Part shown: positions 43,809-52,118 of the stretch, one piece after another
How the letters are laid out: the number at the start of each line of letters is the position of its first letter
Position numbering within the stretch: position 1 is the stretch's first letter
Assembly (NCBI RefSeq): GCF_042651565.1
Contig: NZ_JBHSDF010000003.1
Reading direction: 5' to 3' (one strand)
Length of the DNA stretch: 64,000 bases
From: Salinispirillum marinum
Lineage (GTDB): Bacteria; Pseudomonadota; Gammaproteobacteria; Pseudomonadales; Natronospirillaceae
Program-made: the position numbers and the translations under genes
The notes under the pieces: model-generated
Seen by the model: only the letters and a program-made list of their open reading frames with translations
What the model was told of the DNA's origin: nothing
Database searches by the model: none

Positions 43809-44216
43809 ATGTACGACGACAGTTTCTCCCCTAACCCGCAAGGCGAGCTGATGCTCCGGGTGGTGCCCATGGTGGGTGATGCCAACCCTAATGGTGATAT
43901 TTCGGGTGGCTGGTTGGTGACCCAAATGGATACCGCAGCCTCATTGATGGCCAGTAAAATTGCCCGGGGTCGAGTAACGACCATGGCCATTGGTGATATG
44001 TCTTTTGTGCGACCGGTCAAAGTTGGCTCAGTGGTATGTTGCTATGCGCTATTGAAGCAGGTTGGTCGAAGCTCATTGCGGGTGACAGTAGAAGTGTGGT
44101 GCCGTATGCCGGAAGAAGAACAACGGCAAAAGGTCACAGAAGCCGAATTTACCTATGTGGCGATTGACGAACAACGCCGTATTCGACCCATTCCGGCACA
44201 GGCCAAGTCCAGTTAA
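43809..44216 (+). CDS. Acyl-CoA thioesterase, YciA-like hotdog protein
   Basis: Hydrolyses acyl-CoA to free acid and CoA. From ATG 43809 the 135-residue protein contains the hotdog signature GGWLVTQMDTAASLMASK with the catalytic aspartate, then MSFVRPVKVGSVVCCYA and ALFKYVA-like EAEFTYVAIDEQ. This pattern matches E. coli YciA. It begins 68 bp after uvrD in the same direction. A TTG at 43797 is an unlikely alternative start. Confidence 0.88.
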   Translation: MYDDSFSPNPQGELMLRVVPMVGDANPNGDISGGWLVTQMDTAASLMASKIARGRVTTMAIGDMSFVRPVKVGSVVCCYALLKQVGRSSLRVTVEVWCRMPEEEQRQKVTEAEFTYVAIDEQRRIRPIPAQAKSS

Positions 44217-44281
44217 CCGGCAACGCTTTTTGACCTTAAAGAAATTTTAGCGCTAAGTCGTTGATTACCCGTAGGAAGTTA

Positions 44282-44310
44282 TTGACGGCTTTCAGAGCCG
44301 CGAGTATAGT
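44282..44310 (+). promoter_or_regulatory. Sigma-70 promoter of tRNA-Thr
   Basis: TTGACG at 44282-44287 and TATAGT at 44305-44310 are spaced by exactly 17 bp. A GC-rich discriminator (ACGCCCCG) follows, the form associated with growth-rate and stringent control of stable RNA genes. Transcription would start only a few bases before the tRNA. Confidence 0.85.
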
Positions 44311-44320
44311 ACGCCCCGTT

Positions 44321-44396
<76 letters not shown>

Positions 44397-44440
44397 TTAT
44401 TATTCGGTCTAAACGCAAATCGCCGTTTAGCTGTACCAAA

Positions 44441-44466
44441 AAAACCGCTGTTTAGCGGTTTTTTTT
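44441..44466 (+). terminator. Rho-independent terminator of tRNA-Thr
   Basis: AAAACCGCT and AGCGGTTTT pair across the loop GTTT, followed by more T residues. It lies about 45 bp after the tRNA end. Confidence 0.9.
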
Positions 44467-44547
44467 CGTCCAATGATTATGGCTTGCACTGCCTTGCCTT
44501 AACAGCGACACTTTTTCCCCTTGTTTACGTCTATACTGGAGTCCCGA

Positions 44548-44871
44548 GTGCAGTCTTTATTGATAGACTTTTCGAATCTATTTGCCGGGCATTTACGGCT
44601 CATCAGTTCAGCCATCGTGGCAACGGTTTTGGTGATTTTTGGGCAGGATGTGAATCGTGCGGCATTAAGCTTGGTAAAACGAGCCCATTTTTTGGTTCGC
44701 ACCACAGTTTTTATTCTGTTATGTGCGGTGGGCTACGGGTATTTAACAGTTCAAGGGGGCCTATGGTTGGCACAGATACTTCGGCGCGTCGATCACCTGT
44801 TTCTCGGGGTGGGTATCGTTTTGATCTTCGTCGTATTAGGCGTGTTGGCGGAGCGGCGTGCCGCTTATTGA
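44548..44871 (+). CDS. DUF3392 family membrane protein
   Basis: A 107-residue membrane protein with about three hydrophobic helices: SSAIVATVLVIFG, VRTTVFILLCAVGYGYL and GVGIVLIFVVLGVLAE. The sequence pattern fits DUF3392, a family of unknown function in gammaproteobacteria. I prefer the GTG at 44548 because GGAG lies at good spacing; a TTG at 44521 is in frame. The gene overlaps the following nuclease-like gene by 109 bp if the latter starts at its ATG, an unusually long overlap. Confidence 0.75.
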   Translation: MQSLLIDFSNLFAGHLRLISSAIVATVLVIFGQDVNRAALSLVKRAHFLVRTTVFILLCAVGYGYLTVQGGLWLAQILRRVDHLFLGVGIVLIFVVLGVLAERRAAY

Positions 44872-45671
44872 TTATTGGCCTGCTGTTGAGTGCAGGTGCA
44901 TCGGTACAGGCTTTTGATGCACGCGGACATGAAGTGGTGGTGCAACTTGCCAGCCGGTTCTTCAGTGCCGATACCGAGGCATTGCTGCGCAATTACTATG
45001 GTAGCAATTACCGTTTAGCCTTAATTAACGATGCCAATGCGGTAGCGATCACCAATCAGTTACCGGAAAATACGGCTCGATTAGCGCTGCATTACACCTG
45101 GTTCGATGACGACGACACACAATTCGACCCCGCGAAACACTGTCCTCAAGCTATGTGCAGTGTCGGTGCGGTGTTAGCCGCCGAACGCGCCTTGATCACC
45201 CCCAGTTTACCACGCGCCCAGCGCATGGAAGCCTTACGTGCTCTGATGCACTATATGGGTGACCTACACGACCCGATGAACGCGGGTTACCGGACAGACA
45301 GCAGCGGTCGAGACATCATGCTGATGGGGCCGGACCTGCGTAGGGTTTCTCTCTACGCCATTTGGCAATCTCTTTTATTTGATTATTTGCGCGGTCGACC
45401 GTTTGAAATTGCCAACGCGTGGGGACGCGAATTGACCGAACAGCAAGTGAACGAATGGTCACAGGGCAATCCGCAGGCGTGGATCTGGGAGACGCATGAG
45501 GTGGCCCGGAATACCGCCTATGCTACTGTGGGGGCGGCCGACGGCTGGAATGCCGTGTATCGGGTGGCGGTGCTACCCACTTTTGAAGAGCAAATACAGC
45601 GCGCCGCCGTGCGTTTGGCGCAGCGCTTGAATGCGGTATCGGCCGAGTTGGCAGCACAAGGTGCGCTGTGA
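44763..45671 (+). CDS. S1/P1-nuclease-fold protein with one zinc site lost
   Basis: Secreted helical protein of the S1/P1 nuclease family, 302 residues from ATG 44763, with an Arg-rich start and signal peptide ending ASVQAFDARGH. Compared with nuclease P1, Zn1 ligands are kept (Asp90, His110, His163, Asp167), but all three Zn2 ligands are replaced: Asn173 for His126, Tyr198 for His149, Gln202 for Asp153. Trp1 is Phe51. It may be inactive or use another metal arrangement. The start lies inside the DUF3392 gene; a TTG at 44868 touching its stop would remove the overlap but leaves a poor signal peptide. Its stop overlaps the next start (GTGA). Confidence 0.78.
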   Translation: MVGTDTSARRSPVSRGGYRFDLRRIRRVGGAACRLLIIGLLLSAGASVQAFDARGHEVVVQLASRFFSADTEALLRNYYGSNYRLALINDANAVAITNQLPENTARLALHYTWFDDDDTQFDPAKHCPQAMCSVGAVLAAERALITPSLPRAQRMEALRALMHYMGDLHDPMNAGYRTDSSGRDIMLMGPDLRRVSLYAIWQSLLFDYLRGRPFEIANAWGRELTEQQVNEWSQGNPQAWIWETHEVARNTAYATVGAADGWNAVYRVAVLPTFEEQIQRAAVRLAQRLNAVSAELAAQGAL

Positions 45672-46477
45672 CCACTGGCAGCACCAAGCTGTATCTGATC
45701 GGCCCAGCTACCCTATTAGGCCATGTAAAACGTGGAACCTTGCCGTTGCAGACGGCACACCAGCTGGGTAATCCCTGGTTGGTGCAAGAGCCCACAGCAC
45801 ACAAACAAAACGCGCTAAGCCAAGACCAGTGGTTGGGGCTGTTACAACAACGGTATCAAGCCATTCCTGAGCATTTACGGGGCGCGGTGGACTTTGCGTA
45901 CTTTGCGCAGCAAATGGAAGCCAAACGACCGGCATTGGAAGCCGAGTTTCATGCCCAAGGTGGTCAGCGTGACAATGCAGAACGGCTTGATCTGGCGCGC
46001 CATCAAGCCTTGGTCGCCCTCACCTTCACCGAAGCGGTACAAAACCCCTTGGCGTGGTACAGTTGGGGCGATCATCATGCTGGCATTGCCCTCGAAGTGA
46101 ACCCGCAACATGCGGGTTTCCAAAGTTCACCTGGGCTACCACGCTTGTTGCGTCATGTGCACTATGTGCAACGGCGTACCTTAAAGAGCACGGAGCAAAA
46201 ACCCTTTCCGGGTTGGTTTGAAGCGCCCGGCGAGATGTCTGCATTGCGTGAATGGCGATTGGTGCTACCCTTAACGCAAGCTAAAAAAGAACCATTAGGG
46301 CCGGTTTTCCCACTCCAGCGGGGCATGATCACAGGGTTTCATTTGGGTTGTTTGGCCACCGCGGCTGTTCGAAAAGACATCGATAAATTGATCAAATTGG
46401 ATCAGCGCTATCGTGGCCTGAAGGTTTCTCAACTGACGCCGGATCAACAGCAATTTAGCTTACATGGCATGACGTAA
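45668..46477 (+). CDS. Hypothetical protein, weak resemblance to DUF2971
   Basis: A 269-residue soluble protein, GTG start at 45668 overlapping the nuclease-like stop by four bases, so probably co-translated. The stretch LAWYSWGDHHAGIALEVN and the later ALREWRLVLP recall the DUF2971 pattern (a W-S-x-Y-x2-H-x-G-I motif followed by E-W-R), a family with no known activity that often occurs near defence genes. The similarity is weak and from memory. No signal peptide or membrane helix is seen. Confidence 0.5.
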   Translation: MTTGSTKLYLIGPATLLGHVKRGTLPLQTAHQLGNPWLVQEPTAHKQNALSQDQWLGLLQQRYQAIPEHLRGAVDFAYFAQQMEAKRPALEAEFHAQGGQRDNAERLDLARHQALVALTFTEAVQNPLAWYSWGDHHAGIALEVNPQHAGFQSSPGLPRLLRHVHYVQRRTLKSTEQKPFPGWFEAPGEMSALREWRLVLPLTQAKKEPLGPVFPLQRGMITGFHLGCLATAAVRKDIDKLIKLDQRYRGLKVSQLTPDQQQFSLHGMT

Positions 46478-46582
46478 TGGCAAAAGCCAAGGTAGAATGC
46501 CAAGACATGATGAATACTCCGATGGCCCGCCGTCCAGCCGATACGGTGCTGCCACAATCGATATCGATACAGGAAGAAAGGT

Positions 46583-47518
46583 ATGGCGATTAAGATTTTG
46601 GTTGTTGACGATGCGAGCTTTATCAGGGATCTCATTCGCCGTACGGTGCGCAACCAGTTACCGGAAGTCGAAGTGGAAGAGGCCATCAACGGTAAGCGGG
46701 CGCAAACCCTGTTAAATAAGGGCCGTTTCGATTTAATCCTGTGCGACTGGGAAATGCCCGAAATCAACGGCTTGCAGTTGTTGCAATGGTTACGCTCTAA
46801 CGAGCGCGATGAAGGGGTGGCACCGGCGCCCTTTATCATGGTGACCAGCCGAGGGGACAAAAGCCATGTCGTAAAAGCGGTTGAAGCCGGGGTGACGGAT
46901 TATGTGGGTAAGCCCTTCACCAGTGAACAGCTGCTGCGGAAAGTATTGAAAGCCTTGAGCCGTGAGCACAAAGAAGAATTGCAGCGCATGCTGGGTAACC
47001 GCAATGCCGGGCCGGATAAAGCCGCAGGCATGCACCGCTCGGGGGCAGAGGCGTTATTGGCCGGTGCGGGCACGGGAGCTACCGCCAAACCGGCGGCCGC
47101 TAGCGCAACAGCACCGACCAAAGTGCAAGACCCATTGGTGGCACAAGCGGCCGCTGCATCAGCACCAACAGGGCCGAAAGTAGAAAAGGTGCAAGCCAGC
47201 CGCTTAAAAGTGAACATCACGGCCGACATCCGCTTGGCGGACACCACGCTCAGCGGTCACCTGGAAGACATTAATTTAAACAATGCACTGGTACGATTAC
47301 CGCGTACGCCACGCCTGCCGAAACTGTTTGAACAGGCAGTATTCGATATCGCCTTGAACAGTGATGGCGCAGTGGCAAGGCTCAACGGCTTTGTTTATTC
47401 CTTGCAAGCTGCCAACGCACACTTTGATTGCGACGAGTTTTTGCTGAACTTCAAGCTAACCGATGAAGACCCGGAAAAATTTGCTGATTTATCGAAATTG
47501 ATTGCACGAATTCGTTAG
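46583..47518 (+). CDS. Response regulator with PilZ-like C-terminal domain
   Basis: A 311-residue two-domain protein. The receiver domain (1-125) begins IKILVVDDASFIRDLI and has the phospho-acceptor in LILCDWEMPEINGLQ and the switch lysine in YVGKPFTSEQ. An Ala/Pro/Thr-rich linker (about 150-205) leads to a C-terminal domain (about 207-311) starting RLKVNITADIRLADTTLSG, which looks PilZ-like but lacks a clear RxxxR c-di-GMP motif. No partner kinase is adjacent. Its end overlaps the convergent phoR end by four bases. Confidence 0.75.
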   Translation: MAIKILVVDDASFIRDLIRRTVRNQLPEVEVEEAINGKRAQTLLNKGRFDLILCDWEMPEINGLQLLQWLRSNERDEGVAPAPFIMVTSRGDKSHVVKAVEAGVTDYVGKPFTSEQLLRKVLKALSREHKEELQRMLGNRNAGPDKAAGMHRSGAEALLAGAGTGATAKPAAASATAPTKVQDPLVAQAAAASAPTGPKVEKVQASRLKVNITADIRLADTTLSGHLEDINLNNALVRLPRTPRLPKLFEQAVFDIALNSDGAVARLNGFVYSLQAANAHFDCDEFLLNFKLTDEDPEKFADLSKLIARIR

Positions 47519-48828
47519 TCGTCGGCCGACTCGCTGGCGTCTGTCTGTAACAGGTTGGCGGGAAAGCAACAGGTAAAGGTGCTGCCCCGTCGCAATTGAC
47601 TGTCAATGTCCAAGCGCGCGCCATGGTGCATCAATACATGCTTCACAATCGCCAAGCCCAAACCGGTGCCGCCGGTGGAAGACGACCGGCTAATGTCGAC
47701 CCGGTAAAAGCGTTCGGTTAAACGCGGTAAGTGCTTTTGGTCGATGCCCACACCGTTGTCAGTAACGGATAGATAACCACCTTGCGCATCGTGACGCCAG
47801 CGCACCACAATTTCACCATCGGCCGGGGTATAGTTCACCGCATTGTAAATCAGGTTTGAGAAGGCCGAGCGCAATTCATTTTCAACGCCGAGTAGCGCTA
47901 CCGGGCTATCCAAATGCAGTTCGAACCGATGCCCTTTTTCGCTGGCTAGGGCACGTGCGTCCGTCAAAATGCTGTTGAGTAATACGTTCATATCGACCGG
48001 TTTAGCATCGACCGGCTTATCAATGGAATCCAAACGGGTGAGCAGTAAAAGGTCGTTGACCAAATTCGCCATGCGTTTGGTTTGTGCCAGCATCAAATCA
48101 ACCCCTTTGCGTAACCGTTCCGGCAGGGCATCACTGAGGTCGGCAAAGGTTTCTAAATAGCCTTGCAGTACGGTCAAAGGCGTCCGCAGTTCATGTGATG
48201 CATTGGCCACGAAATCCTGCCGCATTTGTTCCAGCTGCCGTAAGCGGGAAATGTCTCGCACCATCAACAAGCGGTTGCCCGCCGCATGTCGGTTGTTGGT
48301 GAACTGCAGGAAACTGCCGGTGCGGGGGTTGGTCCAGACAAACTCGACATAATCTCGATTGCGGTCAAAAAATTCGACAAAGGCGGGGTCCCGCACCAAG
48401 TTTGTGAGCATTTGTCCTTCATCACCGGGCCGCAGATTCAGCATGACGGCCGCTGCCTCGTTCCACCACTGCATTTCTCCATTGGGCTTAATAATCACTA
48501 AGCCGTCGGACAGGCTTTCCACCGTGCGCTGTACGCGCTGTAAGCTGTTTTGTAATTTTCGTAATTCACTGCGGTGGTTGCGACGAAAATGCCACAGGGA
48601 GTCCAGTAGCTTCCCCCACTCGCCTTTAGCGCGCGGTGGTTCACTGTCGTCAAACGATTGTAGCCACGTCAGGGTGCGTTGCATTTGGTAGTGCGACCAG
48701 ATCAACTGCAAGGCTAAGGCGAGTGCCAAAAGCCATGGTGTCCAGCCCAGTAGCCAGCCGAGAAGGCCGATCAGGCCATAAAACAACAACGCTTTGCGGA
48801 GCCCTGCACTGCGTGGCATATTCATCAT
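47515..48828 (-). CDS. phoR: Phosphate regulon sensor histidine kinase PhoR
   Basis: Senses phosphate status through the Pst/PhoU system and phosphorylates PhoB. The 437 residues contain two N-terminal membrane helices (about 10-50), a PAS domain (about 95-190), the H box ASHELRTPLTVLQ near 213 and a HATPase domain with NLIYNAVNYTP, VTDNGVGI and GGTGLGLAIVKH. It lies downstream of phoB with a four-base overlap. Confidence 0.96.
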   Translation of the reverse strand: MMNMPRSAGLRKALLFYGLIGLLGWLLGWTPWLLALALALQLIWSHYQMQRTLTWLQSFDDSEPPRAKGEWGKLLDSLWHFRRNHRSELRKLQNSLQRVQRTVESLSDGLVIIKPNGEMQWWNEAAAVMLNLRPGDEGQMLTNLVRDPAFVEFFDRNRDYVEFVWTNPRTGSFLQFTNNRHAAGNRLLMVRDISRLRQLEQMRQDFVANASHELRTPLTVLQGYLETFADLSDALPERLRKGVDLMLAQTKRMANLVNDLLLLTRLDSIDKPVDAKPVDMNVLLNSILTDARALASEKGHRFELHLDSPVALLGVENELRSAFSNLIYNAVNYTPADGEIVVRWRHDAQGGYLSVTDNGVGIDQKHLPRLTERFYRVDISRSSSTGGTGLGLAIVKHVLMHHGARLDIDSQLRRGSTFTCCFPANLLQTDASESADD

Positions 48829-49526
48829 TCAGACTGCTCAACCTTTTCCGAGAAGCGATAGCCAGTACCACGCACGGTTTGCACCATTTGGCTATGCTCT
48901 TCGCCCAGTGCTTTTCGCAATCGGCGAATGTGCACATCCACCGTGCGTTCATCCACATACACGTTACCGCCCCACACCTGATCAAGCAATTGCGAACGCG
49001 TATAAGCGCGTTCGGCGTGGGTCATGAAGAATTGCAAAAGACGAAACTCTGTAGGCCCCATGTCGAGGTTGTGACCATGTGAGGTCACCCGGTGGCTACC
49101 GGGGTCCAGCCGCAGGCCGCGCAATTCGATCGGGCTGTCGACGCCTATCGGGGTGGTCCGACGCAACACCGCCTTTAAGCGGGCCACCAACTCGCGTGGT
49201 GAGAAGGGTTTGGTGATGTAGTCGTCCGCACCCGCTTCCAAGCCTTGAATTTTATGATCTTCCTCACCTTTTGCGGTGAGCATGATGATGGGAATCTCAC
49301 CGGTGAGTGCGTCTTTCTTGAGGCGACGGGCTAGTTCAATGCCGCTGGTGTTAGGCAGCATCCAGTCCAGCAGGATTAAATCCGGCTTCTGGTCGACCAC
49401 CATGGAATGTGCACTCAATGCATCTTCCGCTTCAAGGCAATGATACCCCGCCATTTCGAGCGCTGCCGCGATCATCTCACGGATGGGGGCTTCATCATCC
49501 ACCACCAAAATGGTTCTACCTGACAT
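48825..49526 (-). CDS. phoB: Phosphate regulon response regulator PhoB
   Basis: OmpR-type activator of the Pho regulon, 233 residues. The receiver domain has ILVVDDEAPIREMI, the acceptor aspartate in LILLDWMLPNTSGIE and lysine in YITKPFSPRE. The winged helix ends with YVDERTVDVHIRRLRKAL and TVRGTGYRF. A Pho-box-like array lies 58-87 bp upstream of its start, so autoactivation is likely. phoR follows with overlapping stop and start. Confidence 0.97.
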   Translation of the reverse strand: MSGRTILVVDDEAPIREMIAAALEMAGYHCLEAEDALSAHSMVVDQKPDLILLDWMLPNTSGIELARRLKKDALTGEIPIIMLTAKGEEDHKIQGLEAGADDYITKPFSPRELVARLKAVLRRTTPIGVDSPIELRGLRLDPGSHRVTSHGHNLDMGPTEFRLLQFFMTHAERAYTRSQLLDQVWGGNVYVDERTVDVHIRRLRKALGEEHSQMVQTVRGTGYRFSEKVEQSE

Positions 49527-49583
49527 TCTTGACCTCGCCTATGTAGCTGGTTCATTCGTAGATGACCATTACACTGCGGAATT

Positions 49584-49613
49584 ATGTCAGAAATATGACC
49601 GTTTTCATGAGAG
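49584..49613 (-). promoter_or_regulatory. Pho-box-like repeats upstream of phoB
   Basis: On the minus strand three heptamers resemble CTGTCAT: CTCTCAT (49613-49607), CGGTCAT (49601-49595) and CTGACAT (49590-49584). The last two are spaced at the canonical 11-bp period; the first is at 12 bp. A TTGACA precedes them at 49619-49614. The arrangement fits PhoB binding in front of its own gene. Confidence 0.6.
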
Positions 49614-49635
49614 TGTCAACAAAAGGGTGGTTTTA

Positions 49636-50514
49636 TCACCATAAATGCTTGAGCGCGCGGTCCAAAACAAGGCCAACGAAGATCACCAAGCCCACCCAGT
49701 GATTGTGCAAAAATGCCCAGAAACAGGCCGCCCGATCACGGTCACGAATGCGTAGGTGTTGCCACGCAAACAAGGCGGCTGCGGCAGCTAGACCTAAGTA
49801 ATACAGTGCGCCACTGTCGCTCAGGCGACCCACCAGTATCATGCCGAACAAGAACAAGGCTTGTAATACGCCGACCATTAAGCGGTCTGCATCGCCAAAA
49901 AGAATGGCGGTCGATCGAATACCAATTTTCAGATCATCTTCACGGTCCACCATGGCGTACAGGGTGTCATACGCTACGATCCACAGTACGTTGCTGGCGA
50001 AGATCAGCCAGGCCAGTGCACTGACAGCCTCACCTTGCGCCGTAAAGGCCATCGGAACCGACCAGGAAAAGGCCATGCCGAGAAACACTTGCGGCAAATG
50101 CGTGTAGCGCTTCATAAAAGGGTATAACGCTGCCAAACCCACGGCACCGAAGGACCAGAGTACGGTCGTCCCGTTGGTGGTCAACACCAGCAAAAAGGCT
50201 AAGAAGGTGAGTCCTGCCGCCACGCCAAGCGCTTCCCGGCTGCTGATTTGCCCGGTCGCCAACGGGCGGTGCTGGGTGCGCTCAACGTGACCATCCAAGT
50301 TGCGGTCAGCGTAGTCGTTAATGATGCATCCGGCGCTCCGCATCAACACCACACCCAAGATGAACACCACCAACACGTGCAGCGGCGGTACGCCATCGGC
50401 GGCGAACCAGAGCGCCCAAAGGGTTTGCCATAGCAGCAAATAGATACCAATCGGTCGATTCAGACGACTGAGGGTGATGTAGAGCGATAGACGTTCGCGC
50501 AAGTCATTCATCAT
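49636..50514 (-). CDS. ubiA: 4-hydroxybenzoate octaprenyltransferase
   Basis: Attaches the polyprenyl chain to 4-hydroxybenzoate in ubiquinone synthesis. The 292-residue membrane protein has about nine helices, the first aspartate-rich motif INDYADRNLDGHVERTQHRP near 65-85 and the second DTLYAMVDREDDLKIGIRS near 185. Its start overlaps the end of ubiC, the standard ubiCA pair. Transcription continues towards phoB after 109 bp. Confidence 0.96.
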   Translation of the reverse strand: MMNDLRERLSLYITLSRLNRPIGIYLLLWQTLWALWFAADGVPPLHVLVVFILGVVLMRSAGCIINDYADRNLDGHVERTQHRPLATGQISSREALGVAAGLTFLAFLLVLTTNGTTVLWSFGAVGLAALYPFMKRYTHLPQVFLGMAFSWSVPMAFTAQGEAVSALAWLIFASNVLWIVAYDTLYAMVDREDDLKIGIRSTAILFGDADRLMVGVLQALFLFGMILVGRLSDSGALYYLGLAAAAALFAWQHLRIRDRDRAACFWAFLHNHWVGLVIFVGLVLDRALKHLW

Positions 50515-51023
50515 GATTCGTGGTTTTCCGGCAACGCAAAAAAATCGGGTAAGAACACCTCAATTAAGATGATCTCATGCGGGCCCATAGTAAACCAACT
50601 GCGCCGCGCCAAGCCATGCGTCAAACGCGCGTAGTCCATGCGCAAGCGTCTAAGGTTAGGTTGTTGGAACAGAAATGCACCTAGGGGTCGACGCCCCAAG
50701 CGCTGTAACCGTCGGATCAGCGCCCTTTGGTGCACGGGTACCAGTGTGGTGGCTTGTACCCAAGGCTTGCCTCGTCCATGCAGCACCACATCCCGGCACC
50801 AATAAAGCCCTTGCGCATGATGGGTGGGGTTAGGCTGCCCGGGGTGCGTCCATCGCCGTTGTTGCGCCAGAAGTTCAACCGCAAAATGACCTTGGCTGTG
50901 TGCCACCAGTTTTTCGGTGAGTGACCCGGCATCGGTTAACCAGGCACGTTCTTCCGCCGCCATGGGCAGCCGTTTAGACCAGCGTTGTTGGGAAATGGAT
51001 GCGTGTAAAGAATGGCTGGGCAT
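50511..51023 (-). CDS. ubiC: Chorismate lyase
   Basis: Cleaves chorismate to pyruvate and 4-hydroxybenzoate, the substrate of UbiA. The 170 residues show the family features TDAGSLTEKL (residues 31-40), WCRDVVLHGRGKPWVQAT with the substrate-binding arginine, and the C-terminal catalytic glutamate in ILIEVFLPDF. It ends within the ubiA start. The 261 bp upstream to hupB hold no gene; CTTGACG (51186-51192) and CGTCAAG (51207-51213) form an inverted repeat there. Confidence 0.93.
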   Translation of the reverse strand: MPSHSLHASISQQRWSKRLPMAAEERAWLTDAGSLTEKLVAHSQGHFAVELLAQQRRWTHPGQPNPTHHAQGLYWCRDVVLHGRGKPWVQATTLVPVHQRALIRRLQRLGRRPLGAFLFQQPNLRRLRMDYARLTHGLARRSWFTMGPHEIILIEVFLPDFFALPENHES

Positions 51024-51284
51024 GGCGTCCTAACAAAAACTGTGGCTCCGTTGGCGCCGCAGTTTACTGGTGTGACAGGGAAAAGGCCATGCCTGCTGGT
51101 GCGCGGCTCAGAGCGCTCAGCCTGCACATTTTTCGTCTAAAGCGTCGCAAAATGAGCAAATTCCGCAGGAATGCACGCTTTCCCCCTTGACGGCGCGCCA
51201 CTGAGGCGTCAAGAATGGACACCGAACCGGATCGTGCGATCTGGAACACCATTTAAAAAGACAATAATCAGAGGAATGTCCTGT

Positions 51285-51557
51285 ATGCGTAAACCGGAAC
51301 TGTCTGCTGCCATCGCGGAGCGCGCTGAGCTGACCAAAGACAAAGCAAACGATGTCCTGAATGTGATTCTGGATGAAATTACCAACGCGGTAGCGAAAGG
51401 CGATGCGGTAACTCTGGTGGGCTTTGGCACATTCCAGAAGAAAGACCGCAGTGCTCGTACGGGTAAAAACCCACAAACAGGTGCCGCGATTCAAATTCCT
51501 GCCAGCAGCACCGTGGGCTTCAAGCCTGGTAAAGCGTTGAAAGATTCGGTTAACTGA
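51285..51557 (+). CDS. hupB: HU family DNA-binding protein
   Basis: Histone-like nucleoid protein of 90 residues. It starts MRKPELSAAIAERAELT and has the DNA-binding arm GKNPQTGAAIQIPAS and the conserved VGFGTFQKKDRSARTG. I choose ATG 51285 because the AGAGGA site lies about nine bases upstream; an in-frame ATG at 51276 abuts that site. Whether it is HU-alpha or HU-beta cannot be said from sequence alone. A strong nested hairpin follows at 51591-51631. Confidence 0.93.
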   Translation: MRKPELSAAIAERAELTKDKANDVLNVILDEITNAVAKGDAVTLVGFGTFQKKDRSARTGKNPQTGAAIQIPASSTVGFKPGKALKDSVN

Positions 51558-51590
51558 TTCAACGAGCTGTAATCCCGCCTTTGCGGTAGG

Positions 51591-51631
51591 GTCGACAGGG
51601 GCGTCAGCTTGACGCGACAGCTCCTGTCGAC
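51591..51631 (+). repeat. Nested inverted repeat after hupB
   Basis: GTCGACAGG (51591-51599) pairs exactly with CCTGTCGAC (51623-51631), and inside it GCGTCA (51601-51606) pairs with TGACGC (51610-51615) around GCT. The result is a long two-stage hairpin without a T tract. It lies 34 bp after hupB and 55 bp before the next ATG, so it could act on hupB mRNA stability, transcription end, or the leader of the next gene. Confidence 0.6.
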
Positions 51632-51685
51632 GACGCAACACCAATCCCTCAGAATTCGATGTGCGCTTTTGGAGTTACCCCACGG

Positions 51686-52117
51686 ATGCGTTATGTGTTT
51701 GCCTGCTTGCTTTGGTTCAGTGCCCTGCACACGCTGGCTGATAACTATGTTTACGTTGGCATCAATGATGCGGCCTTTACCGAGGACATCTATTACGGTT
51801 TCGGTTGGGGCGGCCCTGAGCTATACAACGAATTAGAGTGGGGCACCAATCGCGGGCAAGAGCAACTGGCCTTCTACGGTAAATACGATATTCCCTTATG
51901 GCGCGATTATGTGCATGCGTTACTGGGTTTCGGTGCGGTCAATTTTTGGGAGGAAGGTGATGGCTTTTGGGCCCGTCTGACCCCGGATGTGGCCGTGATC
52001 AAAGGTGGCCTTGGGGTGCGCATTTTAGGGCCTACCTACGTTGAAGGTGTAGTGGAAAACAGCTATTTTGGTCCCGAACGGGCGCGCTACAATCTACAAT
52101 TGAGATGGAAATTCTAA
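51686..52117 (+). CDS. Hypothetical exported protein, possible outer-membrane beta strand protein
   Basis: A 143-residue protein from ATG 51686 with a signal peptide (cleavage near HTLADNY). The mature part alternates hydrophobic and polar residues, is rich in Gly, Tyr and Trp, and ends YNLQLRWKF with a C-terminal phenylalanine, all typical of small outer-membrane beta-barrels. I do not recognise a family. It lies one base before recG, whose start follows immediately. Confidence 0.65.
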   Translation: MRYVFACLLWFSALHTLADNYVYVGINDAAFTEDIYYGFGWGGPELYNELEWGTNRGQEQLAFYGKYDIPLWRDYVHALLGFGAVNFWEEGDGFWARLTPDVAVIKGGLGVRILGPTYVEGVVENSYFGPERARYNLQLRWKF

Positions 52118-52118
52118 C

